Origin: JBOHNM01 sp050730675
Lineage (GTDB): Bacteria > Planctomycetota > Phycisphaerae > Phycisphaerales > UBA1924
DNA length: 14,248 bases
Direction of reading: 5' to 3'
NCBI GenBank assembly: GCA_050730675.1
Contig: JBOHNM010000109.1
Location: 1 to 14,248, forward strand
Shown here: positions 6,803-13,632 of the stretch, in pieces
How positions within the stretch are numbered: the first letter of the stretch is position 1
Layout of the letters: the number at the start of each line of letters is the position of its first letter
Notes under the pieces: model-generated
Databases searched by the model: none
What the model was told of the DNA's origin: nothing
The model's input: the letters and a program-made list of their open reading frames with translations, nothing else
Made by a program: the position numbers and the translations under genes

Positions 6803-9550
6803 ATGTCGGACAAGAGCAAGCGTGAACTGATCGTGAACTATGTGCCGGGCGAGGAGACGCGGATCGCCACCGTCGTCGATGGGAAGCTCGAGGAGTTCTA
6901 CTCCGAGCGGAGCGACAACGTGTCGCACGTCGGCAACATTTATGTGGGCAAGGTGATGAACGTCGAGCCGGCGATCCAGGCGGCGTTCATCGACTTCGGG
7001 CTGGGGGCCAACGGCTTCCTGCACTCGAGCGACCTGCACCCGCGGTACTTCCCGGGGGAGGACGCCGAGACGACCGAGCGGGTGGGCAAGAAGACGCCGC
7101 GGCGGGATCGTCCGCCGATCCAGGAATGCCTCAAGCGCGGGCAGGAGATCATCGTTCAGGTTCTCAAGGAGGGCGTGGGGACCAAGGGGCCGTCGGTGAC
7201 GGCGTACCTGTCGATCCCCGGGCGCTACCTGGTGATGATGCCGGGGATGGACCGGGTGGGCGTGTCGCGCAAGGTGGAGGACGAGGATGTCCGCGCGAAG
7301 ATGAAGGCGATCCTCGACCAGCTTGAGCTGCCGGAGGGGTTCGGGTTCATCGTGCGGACGGCGGGGCTTGACCGCAGCAAGACCGAACTGAAGCGCGACC
7401 TGGCGTACCTGATGCGCCTGCAGAAGGACATGGAGCGGCGTCGGTTGTCGAGCAACAGGCCGCGGCTGTTGTACAGCGAGAGCGACCTGTTGCTGCGGGT
7501 GATCCGCGACGCGATGACGGGCGAGACCGAGCGCGTGGTGATCGACAGCGAGGTGGCGATCAAGCGTGCGGCGCGGTACCTGAAGCTGGTGTCGCCGCGG
7601 ACGACGACGAAGCTGGTGCACTACACGGGCCGGTCGCCGATCTTCCATGCGATGGGGATCGAGGGGCAGGTGCGGACGATGTACTCGCGCGAGGTGCCGC
7701 TGCCCAGCGGCGGGCGCCTGGTGATCGACGAGGCGGAGGCGCTGGTGGCGATCGACGTGAACAGCGGCAAGAACCGCGACGCGTCGGACAGCGAGACCAA
7801 CGCGCTGCGGACGAACCTGGAGGCGGCCGAAGAGATCTGCCGGCAGTTGCGTCTGCGCGACATGGGCGGGATCGTCATCAACGACCTGATCGACATGCGG
7901 GCCTCGCGCCACCGGCGCGAGGTCGAGGACAAGTTCAACGACCTGCTGAAGACCGATCGCGCGCGGAGCACCGTGCTGCCGATCAGCGACTTCGGCGTGC
8001 TGGAGATGACGCGCCAGCGCATGCGGGCGAGCCACGAGAGCATCCATTTCCACACCTGCCCCCACTGCCACGGGCGCGGGCTGATCCAGCGGCCGGATTC
8101 GGTGGCGGCCGATGCGCTGCGCGAGGCCTCGGCGCTGCTGGATCACGAGAAGGTGCAACGGATCGAGATGGTCGTGCATTCGCGGATCGCTGGCGAGCTG
8201 CTCAGCGGCAAGCGCAAGGCGATGAACCGCTTGGAGCGAGCGTTCGGCAAGACGATCGACGTGCGCCTGAGCGACGCGACGGCGGTGGACCGCGTGACGT
8301 TCTACGCGTACGACGCGCAGGGGAACGACATCGAGATCGACCGCTTGCCGCGGGCGAAGGCGACCGACGAGACGCTCAAGGCGTTCGTGGACGACAGCCC
8401 GGGCGTGGAGGACGAGTCGGAGGAGCAGTTCAGCTTCGAGGAGCCGGAAGCATCGGAGGCCGACGCGGATCCGTTGGCGGCGCCGGATGATGCGCTGCCG
8501 GTGGAGAAGCTCAGCGACGACGGCCCGAACCTGCAGCTCACCGTCGGCGGGAGCAAGCGCGGCGGCAAGCGCCGTCGCGGTCGCGGCGGGCGTGATGGCG
8601 ACAAGAGCGGGCCGCCCGGTTCGGGCCAAGGCCAGCCGCCGCAGGGGCGGGGACAGGGTCACGGGCGGGGCGCCCCCCCGCCGCGGACACAGATGGAACC
8701 GCCGATCGGGGTCGATGGTGTCGTGCCGCCGGTGCATGTTGATGGCGTTCCGCCGGAGATGAACGGCGAGGTTGTGCCGGTGCTCGGGCCGGATGGGCAG
8801 CCGCTGCCGCCGGGCATGCAGGGCCAAGGTGGCGGGCGCAAGCGCCGGCGTCGCCGCGGCCGTCGCGGGGGCGGTGGTGGTGGCGGGCAGCCGGGCGCGA
8901 TGGGGCAGGATCAGCCTGTGTCTGGCGCGGACGGCACGGGAGGCGAGGCGCGCGGGCAGATGCACATGGGGGCGCCGGTCGGTGACGGCGCGGCCGGTGA
9001 TGCCGGCCCGCCGGGCGGCGAGGCACAGATGCAAGGTGAGGGCGGTGACCAAGGCGGCGACGATGGGCACGCCGACGGCCCCGATGGCGAGAGCGATGGC
9101 ATGAACCAGCAGGGTCAGCCCGGCCAGCAGGGCGAGGGCGGCGGCGGGCGGAAGCGCCGCCGTCGTCGCGGTCGCCGCGGCGGACGTGGTGGGGGCGGTG
9201 GTAATGGTCAACCGGGCCAGCCGGGTCAACAGGGTCAGTCGCAACCGCATCAACAGCAGCAGGGACATGGTGGGCAGGGTGGCCGCGGCGGTCACGGTGG
9301 GCAGGGTGGTCATGGCGGCCAGCCGCATGGTCACGGCCACGGTGGCGGTGGTGGACAACGTCCGCCCCAGCAGCAGCGCCAGCCCCAACACCAGCAGCCG
9401 CGGCCGCAGCACGTGGAGCCGAAGCCGCCGATGCCGGTCGCGCCCGCGGCGGCGGGCGGACCACCCAAGCCGAAGGGCCCGCCGAAGCTGTACGCTTTCA
9501 ACCGGCGACTGAAGCCGGGACAGATCGGGAGCGTGAAGCGGGAAGAGTGA
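6803..9550 (+). CDS. rne: Ribonuclease E/G with long disordered Arg/Gly/Gln-rich C-terminal tail
   Basis: Endoribonuclease for rRNA/tRNA processing and mRNA decay. 915 residues from ATG at 6803 (weak TGAG upstream); the in-frame ATG at 6740 would add 21 poor residues. Visible parts: S1 domain about 38-145 with an inserted charged loop (about 80-110); 5'-phosphate sensor RTAG (Arg185, Thr186); metal-binding catalytic aspartates AIDVN (Asp318) and INDLIDM (Asp361); the RQLRLRDMGG block (347-356); zinc-link CPHCHGRG (Cys419, Cys422). The catalytic core ends near 515. An acidic linker (530-570) leads to a low-complexity tail with three basic boxes, at 583-597, 679-692 and 783-794; the last two match the Rho N-terminal box. 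Gly/Gln/His repeats (800-870) and a tail ending LYAFNRRLKPGQIGSVKREE complete it. The tail is probably a scaffold for RNA or protein partners. No membrane-anchoring helix was identified. Confidence 0.95.
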   Translation: MSDKSKRELIVNYVPGEETRIATVVDGKLEEFYSERSDNVSHVGNIYVGKVMNVEPAIQAAFIDFGLGANGFLHSSDLHPRYFPGEDAETTERVGKKTPRRDRPPIQECLKRGQEIIVQVLKEGVGTKGPSVTAYLSIPGRYLVMMPGMDRVGVSRKVEDEDVRAKMKAILDQLELPEGFGFIVRTAGLDRSKTELKRDLAYLMRLQKDMERRRLSSNRPRLLYSESDLLLRVIRDAMTGETERVVIDSEVAIKRAARYLKLVSPRTTTKLVHYTGRSPIFHAMGIEGQVRTMYSREVPLPSGGRLVIDEAEALVAIDVNSGKNRDASDSETNALRTNLEAAEEICRQLRLRDMGGIVINDLIDMRASRHRREVEDKFNDLLKTDRARSTVLPISDFGVLEMTRQRMRASHESIHFHTCPHCHGRGLIQRPDSVAADALREASALLDHEKVQRIEMVVHSRIAGELLSGKRKAMNRLERAFGKTIDVRLSDATAVDRVTFYAYDAQGNDIEIDRLPRAKATDETLKAFVDDSPGVEDESEEQFSFEEPEASEADADPLAAPDDALPVEKLSDDGPNLQLTVGGSKRGGKRRRGRGGRDGDKSGPPGSGQGQPPQGRGQGHGRGAPPPRTQMEPPIGVDGVVPPVHVDGVPPEMNGEVVPVLGPDGQPLPPGMQGQGGGRKRRRRRGRRGGGGGGGQPGAMGQDQPVSGADGTGGEARGQMHMGAPVGDGAAGDAGPPGGEAQMQGEGGDQGGDDGHADGPDGESDGMNQQGQPGQQGEGGGGRKRRRRRGRRGGRGGGGGNGQPGQPGQQGQSQPHQQQQGHGGQGGRGGHGGQGGHGGQPHGHGHGGGGGQRPPQQQRQPQHQQPRPQHVEPKPPMPVAPAAAGGPPKPKGPPKLYAFNRRLKPGQIGSVKREE

Positions 9551-9564
9551 TGGGAAGGCGCAGG

Positions 9565-9587
9565 GGACTGGGCACTAGGTACTGGGA
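9565..9587 (+). repeat. Short degenerate ACTGGG/ACTAGG repeat downstream of rne
   Basis: Three imperfect units (ACTGGGC, ACTAGGT, ACTGGGA) lie in tandem in the 94-nt gap between rne and dxr. Such runs are familiar to me from intergenic regions of related genomes, but this cannot be shown from one window. There is no T-run and no hairpin, so it is not a terminator. Confidence 0.4.
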
Positions 9588-9644
9588 AGACAGGGTATTC
9601 GCACGAGCATGAGTCGCGAGCGGGTTGACGCTGGAGGCGGTTGC

Positions 9645-10892
9645 GTGACGCGAGTTGAACCGAGACCGAGCGCGGGGCTTGTGCGGCAGGAGCCGCGCAC
9701 GAGCGATGAAGTGCGCGTGCTCGTGCTCGGGTCCACGGGCTCGATCGGGACGCAGACGCTCGATGTCGTCGAGCATCTCAACCGCGAGCACGCCGCGGGG
9801 CGGGACGGAAAGCGGTACCGCGTCGTCGGGCTTGCGGGTGGTAAGAACGTGGAACTGCTGCGGAAGCAACAGGCGCAGTTCGGCGTCAAGCACGCGGTGC
9901 TTTCGTGCGAGGAGGGTGTTGGCGCTGCCGAGCGGCTGGTGCGCGAGGTGGAGTGCGATGTCGTGCTCGCCGCCATGGTGGGCGCGGCGGGGTTGCCCGC
10001 GACGCTCGCGGCGGTTCGCTTGGGGCGCGACGTGGCCCTGGCGAACAAGGAAACACTGGTCGCGGCGGGGAGCCTGATCGTGCCGGCGGCCGGCGCGAGC
10101 GGGTCGCATCTGCTGCCGGTGGACAGCGAGCACTCGGCGATCTGGCAGTGCCTGCTCAGCAAGGGGCAGGGCGCGGGGATGGCGGCGGGGCCGGGCATCG
10201 TGCCGCCGATGGTGTGCGGCACGGATGTGGCACGGGTGGTGCTCACCGCCAGCGGCGGTCCGTTCCGGAGCTTGAGCAAGGCGGAGGCGTACCACAAGTC
10301 GCCGCGGGAGGCGCTGGCGCACCCGACGTGGACGATGGGCGCGAAAGTGACGATCGACTCGGCGAGCCTGACGAACAAGGCGTTCGAGCTGATCGAGGCG
10401 CACTGGCTGTACGGGCTGGAGTGGGAGCGGCTGGCGGCGGTGATCCACCCGCAATCAATCGTTCACAGCTTCGTGGAATTTGCCGACGGATCGGTGATCG
10501 CGCAGATGGGCCCGCCGGACATGCGGACGCCGATCCAGTACGCGCTGACATTCCCGGATCGCCCTGCGGGGACGAGCCGGAAGCTGGACTGGGCGGGGCT
10601 CAAGCAACTCGACTTCATGCCGGTGGATGCAGGGCGGTTCCCGGCGTTGGGATGTGCCGAGCGGGTGATCCGTGACGGGGGCACGAGCGGGGCGGTGTTC
10701 AACGCCGCGAGCGAGGAGGCGGTGGGCGCGTTCCTGGCCGAAGGGTCGAAGCTGCCGTTCGGGCGGCTGCCGGAGCTGGCGCAGGAGGCGATGGAGAAAC
10801 TGGGCGTTTCGGCGGTGCGCGACCTGGACGATGTGCTGGAGGCGGACGCGGCGGGGCGGGCGTTTGTGAAGTCGCGGCTTGAGAAGTCGTAA
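9645..10892 (+). CDS. dxr: 1-deoxy-D-xylulose 5-phosphate reductoisomerase
   Basis: Converts DXP to 2-C-methyl-D-erythritol 4-phosphate with NADPH and a divalent metal, the committed step of the MEP isoprenoid pathway; cytosolic. The start is GTG at 9645 because GGAGG lies 7 nt upstream; an in-frame ATG at 9609 with no good ribosome site would add 12 residues. The 415 residues carry an N-terminal extension of about 22, then the NADPH motif GSTGSIG (29-35), ALANKE (131-136), metal ligands in PVDSEH (Asp160, Glu162), TASGGPFR (201-208), TIDSASLTNKAFE (Asn244, Lys245, metal ligand Glu248), and IHPQSIVHS with PPDMRTPIQ beyond it. All known active-site residues are present. It is co-directional with rne, 94 nt downstream; no other MEP gene is in the window. 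The longer ATG start is possible. Confidence 0.95.
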   Translation: MTRVEPRPSAGLVRQEPRTSDEVRVLVLGSTGSIGTQTLDVVEHLNREHAAGRDGKRYRVVGLAGGKNVELLRKQQAQFGVKHAVLSCEEGVGAAERLVREVECDVVLAAMVGAAGLPATLAAVRLGRDVALANKETLVAAGSLIVPAAGASGSHLLPVDSEHSAIWQCLLSKGQGAGMAAGPGIVPPMVCGTDVARVVLTASGGPFRSLSKAEAYHKSPREALAHPTWTMGAKVTIDSASLTNKAFELIEAHWLYGLEWERLAAVIHPQSIVHSFVEFADGSVIAQMGPPDMRTPIQYALTFPDRPAGTSRKLDWAGLKQLDFMPVDAGRFPALGCAERVIRDGGTSGAVFNAASEEAVGAFLAEGSKLPFGRLPELAQEAMEKLGVSAVRDLDDVLEADAAGRAFVKSRLEKS

Positions 10893-10893
10893 G

Positions 10894-11035
10894 CCACAGA
10901 GGGCACAGAGCGACCCAGAGGAAGGCAGAAGGCATACCACGGATTTGCACAGATGAACACGGATCAGAATGCCGAGGCGGGTAAAACCGGCGCCCCACGC
11001 AACATCCCTGTTTCGAATCTGTGTTGATCCGTGGT
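10894..11035. repeat. Dispersed-repeat-like spacer with a large inverted repeat
   Basis: This spacer between dxr and the glycosyltransferase starts with CCACAGAGGGCACAGAG, followed by an imperfect further unit (ACCCAGAGG). It then has ACCACGGATTTGCACAGAT at 10936-10954, which is inverted at 11017-11035 with 16 of 19 positions matching and a 62-nt loop; a second CACGGATC lies at 10959-10966. This word family recurs between genes in Planctomycetota and Verrucomicrobiota from general recollection. The inverted arms could fold as RNA or mark a non-autonomous mobile repeat. No ORF of its own. Confidence 0.55.
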
Positions 11036-11052
11036 CGGACTGGTGTATTTCG

Positions 11053-12825
11053 ATGGCTGATGCAGCGGGAAAGCTTGAGCAGGCGCGGGAGAGCCTGGCC
11101 GCGGGGCGCGCCAATCAGGCGAAGGCGGCGGTGCAGCGGGTGCTGCGGGAGTCGCCGCGGGATGTCGAAGCCAATGCGCTGATGCGGGCGATCCTGCTCG
11201 GGCAGGGGCAGTTCGCCGAGGCGTTGCCGTTTGCGCGGCGGGCGCACGAGGGGGCGACTGAAGACCCGGCGAATGCGATGGAGCTTGGGCGGCTGCTCGC
11301 GCACCTGGGGCAGTTCGCCGAGGCGGAGAAGTTGCTGCGCCGGGCGGTGGAGGATCTCCCGGAGCGGGGCGAGGGGTGGCACGGGTTCGTGGCGGTGCTC
11401 TTGAGCCAGCAGAAGCTCGCTGAGGCGCTGGGCGTGGCGCGGGCGGCGCGCGGGCGATTCGCGATGAATGCGGCGATCGGGCAGCAACTGGCCACGACGC
11501 TGCTGGAGCTTGGCCGTGCGGCGGAGGCGGCGGAGGTGCTGGGCGGGCTGCTGATGGACCATGGGCAGAATGCGCAGCTCGTGTGCAATCTCGCGACGGT
11601 GATGAACTACGCCGAGGGCATCGATGCGCAGCGGATCGAGCAGGCGCACCGCAACGCGGGGCGAGTGGTGGGGCTGAGCAGGATGCCCAAGACGATCGCG
11701 CACGGGAAGCTGGATGCGGGCAAGCGACCCGTGCGTGTAGGGTTTCTGTCTGCTGACCTGTACTCGCACTCGGTGGCGTACTTCCTTGAGCCGCTGCTGG
11801 AGCACCTGGACCGAGCACGATTCGAGGCGGTGTGCTATGCCACGGGCGTGACGGAGGATGAGACGACGGCGCGGCTGAAAAAGCACGCGGCTTTGTGGCG
11901 GCGCGTCGCGGCGCTGAGTGACGAGGCGATCGGCAAGCAGATCGCGGCGGACAAGATCGATGTGCTGATCGAGACGAGCGGGCTGACGGCTGGGCACAGA
12001 CTCGGGTCGTTACTCGATCATCCGGCGCCGGTGCAGATGACCTGGTGCGGGTATCCCAACACGACGGGATGTTCGTTCATTGATGTACGCGTGGTGGATA
12101 AGGTGACAGACCCCGCGGGTGCAGAGAATCGGTGCGTCGAGAACCTCGCAAGGGTGGATGGGTGTTTCCTGTGCTACCGGCCGGATACGGCGGCGCCTGC
12201 GGTGTCGCCGCTGCCGGCCGAGCACGAGGGTGTGATCACCTTTGGTTCGTTCAACAACTTTGCGAAGGTGAACGAGGGCCTCGTGCGCATATGGGCGAAG
12301 GCCCTGAATGCGGTGCCGCGGTCGAGGCTGTTGCTGAAGGCGGCGGCGCTGGCAGAGGCGGGCACGCGCGAGTTCATCACGGGGTGGTTTGCAGAGTTGG
12401 GGATCACACGCGAGCGGCTGGTGCTGCTGGAGCCGACGCGCGGCAAGGCGGAGCACTTGGCGGCGTACGGGCGCGTGGACATTGCGCTCGACACATACCC
12501 GTACCACGGCACCACCACGACGTGCGAGGCGCTGTGGATGGGCGTGCCGGTGGTGACACTCCGTGGCGACCGGCACGCGTCGCGCGTGGGGGCGTCGCTG
12601 CTGCGGGCGGCAGGACTGCCGGAACTGGTGGCGTCGGATGAGGGGAATTTTGTGGGGATCGCTGCGCGGCTGGCGGGGGATATCGGGGCGCTGGCGAAGA
12701 TACGGGTGGGATTGCGGGAGAAGGTGCGCGGGTCGGAGTTGTGTGATGCGAGGGGGTTTGCGGAGAGGTTTGGGTGCTTGATCGAGCGCGAGTGGCGCAA
12801 GCGAACGGGTGAACTGCAGGCTTAG
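11053..12825 (+). CDS. TPR-containing GT41 glycosyltransferase (OGT/SPINDLY-like)
   Basis: 590 residues. Residues 1-185 are Ala/Leu-rich helical repeats of the TPR type (for example about 37-65, 71-104, 139-170), the protein-binding part. Residues 226-580 form the GT41 catalytic region: VRVGFLSADLYSHSVAYF (His239), KIDVLIETSG (301-310), PAPVQMTWCGYPNTTG (325-339), CFLCY (371-375), FGSFNNFAKV (397-406, Lys405) and DTYPYHGTTTTCEALWMGVP (480-499). GT41 enzymes attach GlcNAc (OGT) or fucose (plant SPINDLY) to Ser/Thr of cytosolic proteins. Several of these blocks read closer to SPINDLY, so the sugar donor is uncertain. No signal peptide or membrane span. ATG at 11053 was chosen because upstream in-frame residues translate the repeat spacer; no Shine-Dalgarno is seen. 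Its TAG overlaps the stop codon of the next, convergent gene. Confidence 0.85.
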   Translation: MADAAGKLEQARESLAAGRANQAKAAVQRVLRESPRDVEANALMRAILLGQGQFAEALPFARRAHEGATEDPANAMELGRLLAHLGQFAEAEKLLRRAVEDLPERGEGWHGFVAVLLSQQKLAEALGVARAARGRFAMNAAIGQQLATTLLELGRAAEAAEVLGGLLMDHGQNAQLVCNLATVMNYAEGIDAQRIEQAHRNAGRVVGLSRMPKTIAHGKLDAGKRPVRVGFLSADLYSHSVAYFLEPLLEHLDRARFEAVCYATGVTEDETTARLKKHAALWRRVAALSDEAIGKQIAADKIDVLIETSGLTAGHRLGSLLDHPAPVQMTWCGYPNTTGCSFIDVRVVDKVTDPAGAENRCVENLARVDGCFLCYRPDTAAPAVSPLPAEHEGVITFGSFNNFAKVNEGLVRIWAKALNAVPRSRLLLKAAALAEAGTREFITGWFAELGITRERLVLLEPTRGKAEHLAAYGRVDIALDTYPYHGTTTTCEALWMGVPVVTLRGDRHASRVGASLLRAAGLPELVASDEGNFVGIAARLAGDIGALAKIRVGLREKVRGSELCDARGFAERFGCLIEREWRKRTGELQA

Positions 12826-13355
12826 AGCCGCTCGACTCCTTGGTGGCGCATGAAGAATGCCCCAGCGGTGTGGACGGCCAGTTCCTTCACCAGCGCATGG
12901 TCCTCAGCGGAGATCGCGGAATCCGGCCAGGGGACGCCGATCATGACGGGGCGTTCGGTGATCGTGAAGACCCGGTCAAAGGGCGAGATCGACGAACCAC
13001 TCTCGCGGGTGAGCGACACCGCACGAAGTGATTCAACGAACGCTTGCAGCACGCCGGCTTCGATCTGGGCTACGCCGCCGGTCGCCAGGACCATGCACGC
13101 GGCCGGCCGACCATGCACGTGGAACGTCACCAGGGCAAGGCCGGCGATCGTGGTCATCTTGGTCGTGATGTGCGAGAGCACCCCGGGCCACGGCGACTCG
13201 AAACTCGCCGGGTGAAACTGCAGGAAGCCGCGGCAGATATCCAGCCACTGGGCCGAGAGGCGGGAATACGGCCAGTGCCCGATCCCCTCGGGCTCTCCGT
13301 CAATGGTGAACGGCGCGATCCAGAAACCGGGGGAGTTGTCGGCGGAAGTCACCAT
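12822..13355 (-). CDS. Hypothetical protein, family not recognised
   Basis: 177 residues from ATG at 13355. The frame is open to 13562, but upstream residues include the terminator hairpin and low-quality Arg/Ser-rich translation, so a longer start is unlikely. No Shine-Dalgarno is seen. The protein is soluble-looking, mixed alpha/beta, with aromatic N-terminal residues (FWIAPF, HWPYSRL, QWLDICRGF), a hydrophobic strand-like core (TTIAGLALVTFHVHGRPAACMVLATGG, quoted as about residues 88-114) and an acidic-to-basic C-terminus. No cysteine ribbon, signal peptide or membrane helix stands out. Overall composition is unlike random translation of the opposite strand, which supports coding. It ends convergent with and overlapping the glycosyltransferase. 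Function unknown; a small sensory or chaperone-like domain cannot be excluded. Confidence 0.65.
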   Translation of the reverse strand: MVTSADNSPGFWIAPFTIDGEPEGIGHWPYSRLSAQWLDICRGFLQFHPASFESPWPGVLSHITTKMTTIAGLALVTFHVHGRPAACMVLATGGVAQIEAGVLQAFVESLRAVSLTRESGSSISPFDRVFTITERPVMIGVPWPDSAISAEDHALVKELAVHTAGAFFMRHQGVERL

Positions 13356-13632
13356 AGATGTCGCGGTGGGGTGCTTTGGCCGTGCACGGTACGCAAACGA
13401 TCGACTCCGCGTGTATCTGTTGCTGGCGAAGAAATGGTGACAGATCGGAGTGGGTGATGAAGCGCTCGCCCGGCAGCGGCGATCGCCACCACTCACGAAA
13501 AACAAAGAGACCCCAGCGGTGAAGCCGGGGCCTCTGTGAGAGAGAGCACGGGTATGAGGCATGGCTCACGGTTCGAGCGGGCGCCTTGGGAAACCCCTTC
13601 CTGACGGTCGGGTTCCCGTAAACATCCATACC
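13356..13632. other. Intergenic region between the unknown gene and the metalloprotease-like gene
   Basis: 277 nt on the minus-strand side. It holds the intrinsic terminator of the upstream gene (13498-13534) and then about 140 nt that should carry the promoter of the unknown gene at 12822-13355. No convincing -35/-10 pair was found. Minus-strand frames across it (for example from ATG at 13629) run through the terminator and are not credible genes. Confidence 0.4.
13498..13534 (-). terminator. Rho-independent terminator
   Basis: Read on the minus strand, GAGGCCCCGGC (13534-13524) pairs with GCTGGGGTCTC (13517-13507) over 11 positions with two G-U pairs and a 6-nt loop, directly followed by TTTGTTTTT (13506-13498). 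It lies about 100 nt after the stop codon of the gene ending at 13633 and is oriented to end its transcript. On the plus strand no T-run follows, so it is one-directional. Confidence 0.85.

Noticed and set aside
6335..9412. Very long minus-strand open frame (over 1000 codons) opposite rne
   Set aside because: It is the antisense of a GC-rich gene. The product is Arg/His/Pro/Ala-rich with no domain, whereas the plus strand encodes a complete RNase E/G.
9551..9644. A terminator between rne and dxr
   Set aside because: Only a short degenerate repeat is present, with no stem followed by a T-run, so read-through from rne into dxr remains possible.
13300..13629. Minus-strand frame of 109 codons in the intergenic region
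   Set aside because: It runs through the intrinsic terminator and overlaps the better-supported unknown gene in another frame.
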